From contig JAGWBQ010000006.1 in NCBI GenBank assembly GCA_021295815.1, positions 30,698 to 94,697 on the forward strand: DNA of 64,000 nt, in the 5' to 3' direction. This document shows positions 1 to 9,242 of this stretch, piece by piece. This DNA is from Gemmatimonadota bacterium. GTDB lineage: Bacteria; Gemmatimonadota; Gemmatimonadetes; Longimicrobiales; Gaopeijiaceae. Under the pieces are notes generated by a model that worked only from the letters and a program-made list of their open reading frames with translations, was not told the origin of the DNA and did not search any database. Position numbers and translations under genes: made by a program. Position 1 is the first letter of the stretch, and every line of letters starts with the position of its first letter.

Positions 1-788
1 TCGTCGTTTCCGACCGCCCAGCCGTCGAGGTGCGCGTAGTAGACCCGGGCCTGCCTTACCGAATCGCGGACCCAGACCACCTTGCCGCCGATATCGGTTT
101 CGCGCACTCCGTAAGTCTCTCCTGCGGACGCGGCCAGAACGGGGGTTCCGCGCCGCGCGAAGATGTCTACTCCGTGGTGGCGCCGGCGCCCGGCGTCCCT
201 ATCGTCTCCGAAGAAGCTCAAGATCGATCCGACGTCCGAGCCCCCGACGGGGAAGGCGAGCTGAGCTTCTTGACCGAGCTCCACGGTGAAATAGCCTCCA
301 CGCAGGAGCTCCGGCTGCACCCGGATCACGAACTCGCCGCCCCTCCAGGGTTCGTACTCGTACGACCAGGGAACCGAATCGACGCTCTCGATCGGACGAT
401 GCGGGTCTTCTTCGTTCTCTGGGACTCGGAAGAGGTCGACGAAGACGCGGGCGGCTTCTCCGCCGTCGCTCTCGGAGGTTCTCACCGACACGGTGAGTTT
501 GCGTCCTCGTTCCAGGGTGACCCGGTAGGCGGCGGCTCGCGGCTCAGCCGGCATCACGAAGGTCTCCTCGCTGAAGGGAAGGGTGACCTCGACCGGAGAT
601 TCGAGAGCCGCTTCGCCGGCGTCGCTCCAGTCCCTGGCCAGCGCGGCGTCCGCCAATCCCGCCATTTCCAGCGACCCGAGATAACGCTCCCTGGGAGTGG
701 CGTCTCGAAACGAATCGCTCACCTGCTCTAACGACTCGCAGCCCGATATCGCAAGAAGCGAGATCGCAACGGTTATATTTCTCGTCAT
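1..788 (-). CDS. M23-type peptidase-like lipoprotein, C-terminus cut by window edge
   Basis: The minus-strand frame stays open from the ATG at 786-788 to the window start (262 codons seen). The N-terminus has a short hydrophobic stretch ending in LLAISGC, a lipoprotein-type signal, so the protein is probably anchored in a membrane facing the periplasm. The middle (about residues 60-170) looks like a beta-rich pre-peptidase region. Near the cut end is HHGVDIFARRGTPVLA followed by GKVVWVRDSVRQARVYYAHLDGWAVG, the typical LytM/M23 fold with the HxxD zinc motif and the later YYAHLDG strand. M23 enzymes cut peptidoglycan cross-bridges or, when degenerate, act as regulators. The second zinc-site HxH segment would lie outside the window, so activity cannot be judged. 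It is divergent from the next gene with about 100 bp between them. Confidence 0.75.
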   Translation of the reverse strand, partial: MTRNITVAISLLAISGCESLEQVSDSFRDATPRERYLGSLEMAGLADAALARDWSDAGEAALESPVEVTLPFSEETFVMPAEPRAAAYRVTLERGRKLTVSVRTSESDGGEAARVFVDLFRVPENEEDPHRPIESVDSVPWSYEYEPWRGGEFVIRVQPELLRGGYFTVELGQEAQLAFPVGGSDVGSILSFFGDDRDAGRRRHHGVDIFARRGTPVLAASAGETYGVRETDIGGKVVWVRDSVRQARVYYAHLDGWAVGND

Positions 789-888
789 CGATGCTCGGCG
801 GTCCCGCGACCTGCGCCCGACGCCGAGCACGGTCCGCCGGCCCGGAGCTCGCGGGAAACAAAAGGACTCGGGGGTAAACGGCCAGGCC

Positions 889-2193
889 ATGGTCAGAGTT
901 GCAGAGATAGAGGTTGGCAGCCCCGCCGAAGGCCTGGGGCTCGAGATCGGCTCCCGCATAGTGCGGATCAACGGCGAGCGCGTCCGTGACAACATCGACC
1001 TGACCTACCTACTCGCCGACTCCGAACTTGCGATCGAGAGCGAGTCGCCTGGTGGCCTGCTCTCGCTTCACGAGGTCGTGCGCGAGGCCGGAAGATCCTT
1101 CGGCATAGTGCCGCAACCCGACACGGTGCGCGAGTGCGCGAACGAATGCGTATTCTGTTTCATCGACGGAAATCCGACGGACGCGAGGGGCTCTCTTTCC
1201 CTGAGGGATGACGACTTTCGGCTCTCGTTCACTTACGGATCGTACGTGACCCTTACGAACGTAGGCCCGAAGGGGCTGAGTCGCCTGGTGGAGCAGGGTA
1301 TCTCCCCGCTCTACGTGAGCGTACACGCGACCGAGCCCAAGGTGCGCGAGAGGCTTCTGGTGAATCGACGCGCCGGGCTCATCATGAACCAGCTTCGGGA
1401 GCTCGCCGACGGGGGAGTTGACGTGCACGCCCAGGTCGTCCTCTGCCCGGGCTGGAACGACGGCCGTCACCTGGAGCGCACGGTCGAGGACCTCTGGGGC
1501 CTCGGGGAGTCGGTCCTCTCGCTCTCCGTGGTGCCGGTGGGGCTCACGCGCTACAATCTGAACAGGCCGGTGCGGCTGCTCACGCCTGCGGAGGCGGGGG
1601 CGGCGATCGACCGGGTCTCAGTTGCGAGGGAGAGCGCCATCCGCGAGCGCGGCTTCGGCTGGTGCTACGCTGCGGACGAGCTCTTTCTCATCGCCGGAAG
1701 GGGCGTCCCGGAAGCGGCCTACTACGACGACTGGCCTTTGGAAGAGAACGGCGTCGGCGCGCTCCGCCTCTTTCTAGATGACTTCGACCGCATGCGCGCC
1801 CTTCCGCAGCTTGGCGGCGGGCGGCTTCGGCTCGTGACCGGCAAGTCGATGGCGCCGTTTCTGCGGGGATGCGCTCCCGTACTGGCTCGCTCGACCTCGG
1901 CGGAGGTCGAGGTGGTCGAGGTCGCCAATCGCTACTTCGGCGAGACCGTGACCATAGCCGGGCTTCTGGGAGGGCGCGACATCCTCGAGGCTCTCGGTGC
2001 CGGCGAAGGCTGCGGGGACGTTACGCGAACCGGCGCCGTGCGGGACCGCGAGATCGTCGTCCTGCCCGCCGATTCGCTCAACGCCGCCGATCGTTTCATC
2101 GACGATCTGCCGCTCGAGGAGTTCATCGCCCGACTCGGTGCGGCGGAGGTCCGGCGGGGCAGGCTGCTCTCTTCGGCGCTGGCGGCAAACTGA
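889..2193 (+). CDS. DUF512 family radical SAM protein with N-terminal PDZ-like domain
   Basis: The 434-residue protein starts with a PDZ-like segment (VGSPAEGLGLEIGSRIVRINGE) followed by a radical-SAM-like core with the cluster motif ECANECVFC (C-x3-C-x2-C, about residues 83-90) and a DUF512 C-terminal half. The family is common in bacteria and usually sits beside der, as here. Its substrate is not established. I chose the ATG at 889 because the frame upstream of it runs into the divergent M23 gene and has no domain content. The stop overlaps the der start as TGATG, which suggests translational coupling. Confidence 0.85.
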   Translation: MVRVAEIEVGSPAEGLGLEIGSRIVRINGERVRDNIDLTYLLADSELAIESESPGGLLSLHEVVREAGRSFGIVPQPDTVRECANECVFCFIDGNPTDARGSLSLRDDDFRLSFTYGSYVTLTNVGPKGLSRLVEQGISPLYVSVHATEPKVRERLLVNRRAGLIMNQLRELADGGVDVHAQVVLCPGWNDGRHLERTVEDLWGLGESVLSLSVVPVGLTRYNLNRPVRLLTPAEAGAAIDRVSVARESAIRERGFGWCYAADELFLIAGRGVPEAAYYDDWPLEENGVGALRLFLDDFDRMRALPQLGGGRLRLVTGKSMAPFLRGCAPVLARSTSAEVEVVEVANRYFGETVTIAGLLGGRDILEALGAGEGCGDVTRTGAVRDREIVVLPADSLNAADRFIDDLPLEEFIARLGAAEVRRGRLLSSALAAN

Positions 2194-3569
2194 TGGCGCA
2201 CCTCCCGACCGTAGCCATCGTCGGCCGACCCAACGTGGGCAAATCCACCCTCTTCAACAGGGTCCTGGCGAAACGGCTCGCGATCGTCGACGATCGGCCA
2301 GGAGTTACCCGCGACCGCCTCTTCGCTCGCGCCGAGTGGGCGGGGAAGCGCTTTCTGCTCGTCGACACGGGCGGAATCGTCGAGGCGAGCTCCGATTCGA
2401 TCGTGCGTTACGTTCGTCGCCAGGCCCTCACGGCGGTCGAAGAGGCCGACACGATCATACTCGTCGTCGATTCCAAGGCGGGAGTTCATCCCCTCGACGC
2501 GCATGTGGCCGAGATTCTGCGTCGCGACGGGCGCGCCGTGATTCTGGCCGCGAACAAGCTCGACAACCTCCCCTTCGATCACTCCCACCAGGTGTTCTGG
2601 GAGCTGGGAGTCGGCGAACCCGTCGGAGTGAGCGCTCTTTCGGGAAAGGGCTCGGGCGACCTTCTCGACCGGGTGGTGGAGGAGCTGCCGGTTGTTCCGG
2701 AGCCCCAGGAGGGCGAGGGAATCGTACGGATCGCCGTCGTCGGTCGTCCGAACGTCGGCAAGTCCAGTCTGGTGAACCGCATTCTCGGCGAGGACAGAGC
2801 CGTGGTCTCGGACAAACCCGGTACGACACGGGATCCCGTCGACTCGCGTTTCCGCCACCACGGACGTACGCTGGTCTTCGTCGACACCGCCGGGCTCCGT
2901 CGCAAGGCCAAGGTGAAGGACGATCTCGAGTTCTACTCCGCGGTGCGCACCGAAAGGGTCGTCCACGACTCGGACGTGTGCGTGGTCATGACCGACGACG
3001 CCGATCCCCTCGCCGCCCAGGACGTGCGGGTGCTCCGGATGGCGTGGGACGCCGGCAAGGGCGTGATCCTGATCGTGAACAAGTGGGATCTCGTCGAGAA
3101 GGACACCATGACCGCCCCGCGAATCGAGCGGGAAATGTGCGAACGCGCCCCCTTCCTCAAAGCCGCTCCCGTCGTCTTCGCCTCGGCTCTGACCGGGCAG
3201 CGCGCTCGCCGATGCCTCGATCTCGCTCTGGAGGTCGATGCCGAGCGCGGCAAGCGGATCGCGACTAGCGAGGTAAACGAGGTATTGGAGGTGCTCGTGG
3301 GCCGTCAGCCGCCGCCGGTGCACAGGGGCCGGCACGTCAAGATCCGCTACGCGGCGCAGGTTTCGATTCGGCCTCCCACCTTCGCGGTCTTCGCAAATTA
3401 CCCGGGGGCGATTCCCGACCACTACGTCCGTTACCTGAAGAACGGCTTCCGAGCGGCGTGGCCGTTCCGAGGCAGCGCCATTCGCGTCCGCCTGCGTGAC
3501 GGCAGGCGCAGACGGGCTCGAACCGGCGTCGAGCACGGCGGACGTGCCTTGGAACGAGGAACGAAGTGA
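2193..3569 (+). CDS. der: Ribosome biogenesis GTPase Der (EngA)
   Basis: Der is an essential tandem GTPase that acts in 50S ribosomal subunit maturation. The 458-residue protein carries two complete G domains. The first has GRPNVGKST near the N-terminus, DTGG and NKLD. The second has GRPNVGKSS, DTAG and NKWD. A C-terminal KH-like domain follows and ends in a basic tail. Length and domain order match the family. The ATG at 2193 overlaps the DUF512 stop and the TGA overlaps the plsY GTG start, so the three genes look like one coupled unit. Confidence 0.97.
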   Translation: MAHLPTVAIVGRPNVGKSTLFNRVLAKRLAIVDDRPGVTRDRLFARAEWAGKRFLLVDTGGIVEASSDSIVRYVRRQALTAVEEADTIILVVDSKAGVHPLDAHVAEILRRDGRAVILAANKLDNLPFDHSHQVFWELGVGEPVGVSALSGKGSGDLLDRVVEELPVVPEPQEGEGIVRIAVVGRPNVGKSSLVNRILGEDRAVVSDKPGTTRDPVDSRFRHHGRTLVFVDTAGLRRKAKVKDDLEFYSAVRTERVVHDSDVCVVMTDDADPLAAQDVRVLRMAWDAGKGVILIVNKWDLVEKDTMTAPRIEREMCERAPFLKAAPVVFASALTGQRARRCLDLALEVDAERGKRIATSEVNEVLEVLVGRQPPPVHRGRHVKIRYAAQVSIRPPTFAVFANYPGAIPDHYVRYLKNGFRAAWPFRGSAIRVRLRDGRRRRARTGVEHGGRALERGTK

Positions 3570-4231
3570 CCTGGATCGCACCGGTCGGAATCGTACTGCT
3601 GGCCTATCTTGTGGGATCGATTCCAGCCAGCTACATCGCCGGAAGACTCGCCCGGGGCATCGACCTGCGGGACCACGGGTCGGGCAACCTCGGCGCGACC
3701 AACGTGGTTCGGGTGCTCGGCTGGGCCTGGGCGATTCCCACGGCTCTCTTCGACATCGCCAAAGGTTTCGCGCCTGCATGGTTCGCGACTTCACTGCTCG
3801 GGATCGCCGGCGTCGAGTCGGGGGGAGGAACCCCCGAGGCATGGACCCTCGCCATCGGGCTCGCCGCCGTTCTTGGTCACGTCTTCTCGATCTGGGTCGG
3901 ATTCCGGGGCGGGAAGGGGATCGCCACCGCCCTGGGCGTCTTCCTGGCTCTCTCTCCCCTCGGCGTGGGCGGTGCGGCTCTGGTCTGGGTCGCGCTCGTG
4001 CTGACGACCCGTTACGTCTCCGCAGGATCGATCTCCGCAGTCGTCTCGCTTCCGTTCTTCGTCTACTGGGCGGAGGGCGGCTTCGACCCCGCGACCGGCG
4101 CTCCCGGTCTGATCGGCCCCCTAGGTCTCGCCGTCCTCGTCGCCGTCCTCGGGACCTGGGCACATCGGGCCAACATCGGACGCCTGCTCAACGGCACCGA
4201 GAACCGTTTCAGTAAGCGGAAGGCAACTTGA
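3566..4231 (+). CDS. plsY: Acyl-phosphate:glycerol-3-phosphate acyltransferase PlsY
   Basis: PlsY transfers an acyl group from acyl-phosphate to sn-glycerol-3-phosphate, the first step of phospholipid synthesis, in the inner membrane. The 221-residue protein shows all three family motifs: GSIPASYIAGR near the N-terminus, GSGNLGATNV about residue 38, and GFRGGKGIAT about residue 113, spread over several hydrophobic segments. It starts with GTG in a GTGA overlap with der and ends in a TTGA overlap with gpsA. PlsY uses the product of GpsA, so the pairing is functional. Confidence 0.96.
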   Translation: MTWIAPVGIVLLAYLVGSIPASYIAGRLARGIDLRDHGSGNLGATNVVRVLGWAWAIPTALFDIAKGFAPAWFATSLLGIAGVESGGGTPEAWTLAIGLAAVLGHVFSIWVGFRGGKGIATALGVFLALSPLGVGGAALVWVALVLTTRYVSAGSISAVVSLPFFVYWAEGGFDPATGAPGLIGPLGLAVLVAVLGTWAHRANIGRLLNGTENRFSKRKAT

Positions 4232-5235
4232 ACCCAAACACCGAAAGCGTCACCGTGCTGGGAGCGGGAGCCTGGGGAACGGCTCTCGCCGACCTGATGG
4301 CTCGCTCCGGCCACAAGGTGCGCGTGTGGTGCTACGAGGAGGAGGTGGCTCGCTCGATCAACCGAGATCGCACCTGCGAATACCTGCCCGATGTGGAGCT
4401 CGGTGCGATGGAGGCGTTTTCGGAGTTCGAGCCGGCCCTTCGAGGGGCCGATCTGGTTGTGTCCGCCGTGCCTTGCCAGTTCGTTCGGGGCGTGCTGGAG
4501 AGGGCGGCGGTCCATCTCTCGCCGGCTGCCCGGATAGTCGGTGCGTCCAAGGGCATCGAACTCTCGACCCAGCTTCGCATGAGCGAGCTTTTTTCGTCGA
4601 CGCTCACCCCGGCTAGGCACGACTTCGCCGTCATCTCCGGCCCGTCTTTCGCCGCCGAGGTAGCCTCCGGGACGCCCACGGCGGTGGTCGTCGCCTCCGA
4701 GTCGACGGAGCTCGCGGCGCGCATCCAGCGTTCCATGCAGACAAATCGCTTTCGGGTCTATACCAGCACCGACGTCGTCGGTGTCGAACTGGCCGGCGCT
4801 CTCAAGAACGTGATCGCCATCGCAGCCGGGATCGTCGTCGGGCTCGGATACGGTCACAATACCATGGCCGCTCTCGTATCGCGCGGTCTGGCCGAGATCA
4901 CGAGGCTCGGAGTGTCGATGGGAGCGGATGCCGCTACCTTTGCCGGACTCGCCGGCATGGGTGATCTGCTCCTGACCTGCACTGGTCCGCTGAGCCGGAA
5001 TCGCGGCGTGGGGGTACGACTCGGGGAAGGGGAGTCGCTCGCCGCGATCACCGCAGAGATGAAGTCCGTGGCCGAGGGAGTACGAACCGTGGAGGCCGTC
5101 GTCGAACTGGCGGCTCGCCAGGGCGTCGAGATGCCCATCTCCGAACAGGTCCACCGGGTGGCTCATCGAGGACGGGCTCCGGCGGCGGCTCTCGATACCC
5201 TTATGGAGCGATCCCCGCGCCCGGAGGAATGGTAG
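4228..5235 (+). CDS. gpsA: Glycerol-3-phosphate dehydrogenase [NAD(P)+]
   Basis: GpsA reduces dihydroxyacetone phosphate to glycerol-3-phosphate for phospholipid synthesis in the cytosol. The 335-residue protein starts with a Rossmann motif LGAGAWGTALA and has GPSFAAEVASG in the middle and ELAGALKNVIAIAAG around the catalytic Lys, as in the family. The TTG start at 4228 overlaps the plsY stop; the next possible start lies inside the Rossmann fold, so TTG is preferred. It supplies the acceptor used by the PlsY encoded just upstream. Confidence 0.96.
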   Translation: MNPNTESVTVLGAGAWGTALADLMARSGHKVRVWCYEEEVARSINRDRTCEYLPDVELGAMEAFSEFEPALRGADLVVSAVPCQFVRGVLERAAVHLSPAARIVGASKGIELSTQLRMSELFSSTLTPARHDFAVISGPSFAAEVASGTPTAVVVASESTELAARIQRSMQTNRFRVYTSTDVVGVELAGALKNVIAIAAGIVVGLGYGHNTMAALVSRGLAEITRLGVSMGADAATFAGLAGMGDLLLTCTGPLSRNRGVGVRLGEGESLAAITAEMKSVAEGVRTVEAVVELAARQGVEMPISEQVHRVAHRGRAPAAALDTLMERSPRPEEW

Positions 5236-5238
5236 GAA

Positions 5239-5589
5239 ATGACCGAAACGAAGCCTCGGAAGGTCTACTACTCGATAGGAGAGGTTTGCGAGCTCGTCGG
5301 TGTCAAGGCGCACGTTCTTCGGTACTGGGAGACCCAGTTTCCCGAGATACGTCCCATGAAGAACCGGCAAAAGCACCGAATTTACAAGGTGCAGGAAATT
5401 TACCTGGTGATCTTCGTCAAGCGCCTTCTCTACACCGAAAAACGCACCATGGACGATGTAAGAGGGATCATAGCGGGCACGCGGGATCCGGCGAGCGCCT
5501 CCAAGGTGAGCGCCGCCGTGAAATCCGGCCTGATCGAGGCGATCCGGGAAGATCTGGCTGCGGCGCTCGATCAGACGCACGCCCGGTAG
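5239..5589 (+). CDS. MerR-family transcriptional regulator
   Basis: This 116-residue protein has the MerR helix-turn-helix and wing at its N-terminus (YYSIGEVCELVGVKAHVLRYWE and then a PMKNR-type wing), followed by a helical segment starting near residue 55. It lacks the metal-binding C-terminal loop of MerR or CueR, so it belongs to the short MerR group whose ligand is unknown. It lies 3 bp after gpsA and 11 bp before surE, in the same direction, so it is probably cotranscribed with this housekeeping run. The target promoter is not evident. Confidence 0.9.
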   Translation: MTETKPRKVYYSIGEVCELVGVKAHVLRYWETQFPEIRPMKNRQKHRIYKVQEIYLVIFVKRLLYTEKRTMDDVRGIIAGTRDPASASKVSAAVKSGLIEAIREDLAAALDQTHAR

Positions 5590-5600
5590 GGTACCCCGGT

Positions 5601-6359
5601 GTGAAGATCCTGGTCACCAACGACGACGGCTACACGTCGCGCGGTATCCGAACGTTGGCGCGAGCGGCGAGCCGCCTGGGCGAGGTCAGCGTGGTCGCCC
5701 CGGACGGAGAGCAGAGCACGACGTCCCACGCCCTCACCCTGCATCGACCGATCCGGGTGAGCAGGCCCGCAGCGGGTTGGTGGGCGGTCGGCGGCACTCC
5801 GGTCGACAGCGTGATCCTAGGAATGACCGAGTTCATGGAAAGCCCGCCGGACCTCTGTCTCTCCGGGATCAACCGGGGACCCAACATGGGCGAGGACGTG
5901 CTCTATTCCGGCACGGTGTCGGCGGCGATGGAGGCGACCATCAACGACATCAGAGCGGTCGCGGTCTCCCACGGCGCCCGCACCGGTCACGAGCTCTTCG
6001 ACGACGTGGAGGGCTGGGAGGAGATCGTCTACCGGCTGCTCGCCGCCATCGTGGCCCGGGAGGAGCTCCCCGGCACGCTCATCAATGTCAACCTCCCCCC
6101 CGTCCCGCCCTCCGAAGTCCGAGGGTGCAGGGTGACCGAGCTCGGTCGCCGCCGATACGAGGGCTCGATCCGACGGCTGGATGATCCGTCGGGGGGCGAA
6201 CTCTACCAGTTGGGCGGAGGCGAGCTGCACTGGGATCACGACGAGGCCTCGGACTTCTGCGCCCTGGACGAGGGGTATATTTCGGTGAGCCCCGTCCACC
6301 TGAGCCTGACCGATCATGAGATCACCGAGGAGATCAAGGGATGGGATCTGAGCCTGTAG
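5601..6359 (+). CDS. surE: 5'/3'-nucleotidase SurE
   Basis: SurE is a metal-dependent nucleotidase acting on nucleoside monophosphates, linked to stationary-phase survival. The protein (252 residues from the GTG at 5601) opens with the family signature VKILVTNDDGY, including the metal-binding DD pair, and has SGINRGPNMGEDVLYSGTV near residue 93, which also contributes metal ligands. I chose the GTG because the family begins directly at this strand. The pcm gene overlaps its end, a classic surE-pcm pairing. Confidence 0.95.
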   Translation: MKILVTNDDGYTSRGIRTLARAASRLGEVSVVAPDGEQSTTSHALTLHRPIRVSRPAAGWWAVGGTPVDSVILGMTEFMESPPDLCLSGINRGPNMGEDVLYSGTVSAAMEATINDIRAVAVSHGARTGHELFDDVEGWEEIVYRLLAAIVAREELPGTLINVNLPPVPPSEVRGCRVTELGRRRYEGSIRRLDDPSGGELYQLGGGELHWDHDEASDFCALDEGYISVSPVHLSLTDHEITEEIKGWDLSL

Positions 6360-7009
6360 GCGACCACCGTTTCGCCGGAGCGCGCGGGCGTCTGATCGAG
6401 AGGATCCGAGCAATGGGCGTCGAGGATCTCGACATTCTCCGGCTCTTCGACGACACCCCCCGCCACCTCTTCCTTCCGGAAGCGATGTGGCCGCGGGCCT
6501 ACCTCGACAGCGCGGTGCCCATCGGCTTCGGGCAGACGGCCTCGCAGCCTTCGCTCCAGGCGTTCTACCTCTCGCTGCTCGCCCCCGGCCGGGAAGACAA
6601 GGTGCTGGAGATCGGGACCGGCAGCGGTTTCCTGACCGCCCTCCTCGCCGGCATGGCCCACCGGGTCTACTCCATCGAACGGGTGCGCGATCTCTCCAGA
6701 AGAGCCCGTCGCGCCCTTGATCGGATCGGTGTGAGCAACGCCGCTCTGATCGTGGGGGACGGCACCATCGGCTGGCGCAAGTACGAGCCCTTCGAGGTGA
6801 TCGTGGTTTCCGCCGGTTCGCCCTCGGTGCCCCAGGCGCTCGTGGATCAGTTGGCCGACGGCGGACGCATGCTGATCCCGGTGGGAACCAAACAGGGCCA
6901 GGAGCTCGTGATGGTGAGGCGGACGGGCGGAGCGGTACGGGAGGAGGTTGTGAGGGACGCGGTCCGCTTCGTCCCGCTCAAGGGCGAGTTCGGCTGGCGC
7001 GAGAAGTAG
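6341..7009 (+). CDS. pcm: Protein-L-isoaspartate O-methyltransferase
   Basis: Pcm methylates isoaspartyl residues in aged proteins with S-adenosylmethionine, starting their repair. The 222-residue protein has the PCMT pattern: an N-terminal helical part with DTPRHLFLPE, the GFGQTASQPSLQA active-site loop about residue 65, and the SAM site LEIGTGSGFLTALLAG about residue 88. The ATG at 6341 overlaps surE by 19 bp. Together with surE it forms a damage-repair pair found in many bacteria. Confidence 0.94.
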   Translation: MGSEPVGDHRFAGARGRLIERIRAMGVEDLDILRLFDDTPRHLFLPEAMWPRAYLDSAVPIGFGQTASQPSLQAFYLSLLAPGREDKVLEIGTGSGFLTALLAGMAHRVYSIERVRDLSRRARRALDRIGVSNAALIVGDGTIGWRKYEPFEVIVVSAGSPSVPQALVDQLADGGRMLIPVGTKQGQELVMVRRTGGAVREEVVRDAVRFVPLKGEFGWREK

Positions 7010-7020
7010 GCGCACCGGAC

Positions 7021-7641
7021 GTGGGAGACTCGCGGGGTTCGGGACCACGGCCCGGGGCGGTGCGCCGCCTCTACGACTGGGTTCTCGGCTGGGCGGAGAC
7101 CCGGTTCGGGATGCCGGCGCTGGCTGCGCTGGCCTTCGTGGAATCGTCGTTCTTCATCATCCCGCCCGACCCGCTGCTGATCGCGCTCGCGCTCGGGAGG
7201 TCGAGGAGGGCTTTGACCTACGCGGCCGTCGCCACGCTGGCCTCGGTCGCCGGAGGAGTCATGGGCTACTGGATCGGCGCTCAGCTCTGGGACGCGCTCG
7301 GCCCCTTCTTCTTCGAACACGTGGCCGGGGTCGACGAACACTCCTTCGAACGGGTGCGGGCGCTCTACGACCGGTGGAGCTTCGGGGCCGTGATTTTCGC
7401 CGGCCTGACGCCTATTCCGTACAAGGTCTTCACCATCGCGGCCGGCGTCTTCGCCATCGACCTTCCGACCTTCGTCGCCGCCTCGCTGGTGGGGCGGGGG
7501 ATGCGCTTCTTCGCCGTCGCCATACTCATTTTCCATTTCGGCCAACCGATCAAGGCCTTCATCGACCGCTACTTCGTTCCGCTCAGTTGGGCGCTGGGGA
7601 TCATCCTGGTGGCGGGGTTCGCCGCGATCCGGTTGATCTAG
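7021..7641 (+). CDS. YqaA/DedA-like VTT-domain membrane protein
   Basis: The 206-residue protein has a short N-terminus and several hydrophobic helices with the SNARE-associated/VTT pattern: ESSFFIIPPDPLLIALALG near residue 40, then GGVMGYWIGAQLWD, and FAGLTPIPYKVFTIAAGVF near residue 122 with the conserved Pro. DedA relatives act as lipid or undecaprenyl-phosphate transporters or influence membrane homeostasis. This one is closest in pattern to the YqaA branch, whose substrate is not known. GTG start, 12 bp after pcm. Confidence 0.85.
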   Translation: MGDSRGSGPRPGAVRRLYDWVLGWAETRFGMPALAALAFVESSFFIIPPDPLLIALALGRSRRALTYAAVATLASVAGGVMGYWIGAQLWDALGPFFFEHVAGVDEHSFERVRALYDRWSFGAVIFAGLTPIPYKVFTIAAGVFAIDLPTFVAASLVGRGMRFFAVAILIFHFGQPIKAFIDRYFVPLSWALGIILVAGFAAIRLI

Positions 7642-7792
7642 CGTCTCGTCCCGGAGATAGCCGTACATGGTCTCCGGATCCGGTTCGACATTTCGGCTCG
7701 AGCCCCGAGTCTTGCGGACTGTGACCCCAGGCCACAAATTTCCAACCGCTTTCGCCTGGTCATACCCGGTTCATCCCACTCGGGCGCCTCAC

Positions 7793-9103
7793 ATGGAAAC
7801 CACATTCGTCTTCAACACCTTCTCCTTCCTCGTCCTCGGGGCGCTCGTGATGTGGATGTGCGCAGGCTTCACCGCTCTGGAGGCGGGATCGGTCAAGACC
7901 AAGAACGCGGCGGTCATCTGCCTCAAGAACATCGGCCTCTATTCGATCGCGGGGATCGCGTACTTCGTCCTCGGCTACAACCTGATGTACGGCGCCAACG
8001 ACTTCCTCCCCGGATTCCTCGGCGACATCCGCCTCGGATACGGTCCGTCGGAGGCCGAAAGGATGCTGGGAAGCGACGAGGGAGCCGTCGCCGACGTCGC
8101 CTCCCAGGGAGCGTCGCAGCTCTCGAATTGGTTCTTCCAGATGGTTTTCGTGGCCACCACGGCCTCGATCGTCTCGGGTGCGCTCGCGGAGCGAGTCAAG
8201 CTCTGGAGCTTCTTCGTCTTCACCGCAGTTCTCACGACCGTCATCTACCCGATCATCGGCTCGTGGACGTGGGGCGGGGGATGGTTGGCCGGGCTCGGGT
8301 CCGGCGAATTCTTCGAGACCGGGTTCAGCGACTTCGCCGGATCGACCATCGTGCACTCCACCGGCGGCTGGGCCGCACTGGCCGGCGTGATGGTGGTCGG
8401 TGCCCGTCACGTCAAATTCCGCAAGGACGGTTCGGTCCGGGTGACCCCTCCCTCCAACATCCCTCTGGTCACTCTGGGCGTATTCATCCTCTGGCTCGGA
8501 TGGTTCGGTTTCAACGGCGGCTCGATGCTCGCTCTCGGCTCGGTTCAGGACGCCGTGGGCATGAGCAACGTGATCGTCGCCACCAACCTGGCGGCGGCCG
8601 CGGGCGTGCTGACGGCGATCCTGGTTTCCCGCCCCATACTCGGCCGCCTCGACCTCTTCGCCGTCCTCAATGGGGCGATTGCGGGGCTCGTCTCCATCAC
8701 GGCGGCGCCCGACCTTCCCGACCAGACCTGGGCCATTCTGATCGGAGCGATCGGAGCCACGATCTGTACCGCCGGTCTCAAGCTGCTCGAGATCCTGAAG
8801 CTGGACGACGTGGTCGGAGCGATCCCGGCGCACCTGATGGCCGGCGTCTGGGGTACCATCGCCGCCGCCATTTGGGGCGGAGCCGATTTCCTGGCCCAGG
8901 TGATCGGCATACTCTCCATCGGAGCCTTCGTCTTCGCGACCTCGTTCGCGGTCTGGAAGATCCTGGACCTCACCATGGGAGTCAGGGTGTCGAGGCAGGC
9001 CGAGCAGATCGGGCAGGACGCCGCCGAACTCGGTATCGACGCTTACCCGGAGTTCGTCATAATGGCGGATCCGGAAGAGTTCGACGACGAGGGGGACGAC
9101 TGA
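7793..9103 (+). CDS. amt: Ammonium transporter (Amt/MEP/Rh)
   Basis: Amt conducts ammonium or ammonia across the inner membrane. The 436-residue protein has about 11 hydrophobic helices. Both pore histidine regions are present: HSTGGWAALAG and IPAHLMAGVWG. ETTFVFNTFSFLVLGALVMWM gives the first helix. I chose the ATG at 7793 because the frame upstream reads as unrelated sequence. No glnK (PII) gene is next to it, unlike many bacteria. The C-terminal tail is acidic. The gene is followed by a tRNA after 30 bp. Confidence 0.96.
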   Translation: METTFVFNTFSFLVLGALVMWMCAGFTALEAGSVKTKNAAVICLKNIGLYSIAGIAYFVLGYNLMYGANDFLPGFLGDIRLGYGPSEAERMLGSDEGAVADVASQGASQLSNWFFQMVFVATTASIVSGALAERVKLWSFFVFTAVLTTVIYPIIGSWTWGGGWLAGLGSGEFFETGFSDFAGSTIVHSTGGWAALAGVMVVGARHVKFRKDGSVRVTPPSNIPLVTLGVFILWLGWFGFNGGSMLALGSVQDAVGMSNVIVATNLAAAAGVLTAILVSRPILGRLDLFAVLNGAIAGLVSITAAPDLPDQTWAILIGAIGATICTAGLKLLEILKLDDVVGAIPAHLMAGVWGTIAAAIWGGADFLAQVIGILSIGAFVFATSFAVWKILDLTMGVRVSRQAEQIGQDAAELGIDAYPEFVIMADPEEFDDEGDD

Positions 9104-9133
9104 GCGCGCCTCGTGACGACCATTAGGATTTCC

Positions 9134-9207
<74 letters not shown>

Positions 9208-9242
9208 CCTTAACACGAAGTACTCACGGAGGTAGCCAGTTC

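Noticed and set aside
1932..4163. 743-codon open frame antisense to der and plsY
   Set aside because: It reads as Arg/Pro-rich sequence opposite well-conserved genes and has no domain; it is a GC-rich shadow.
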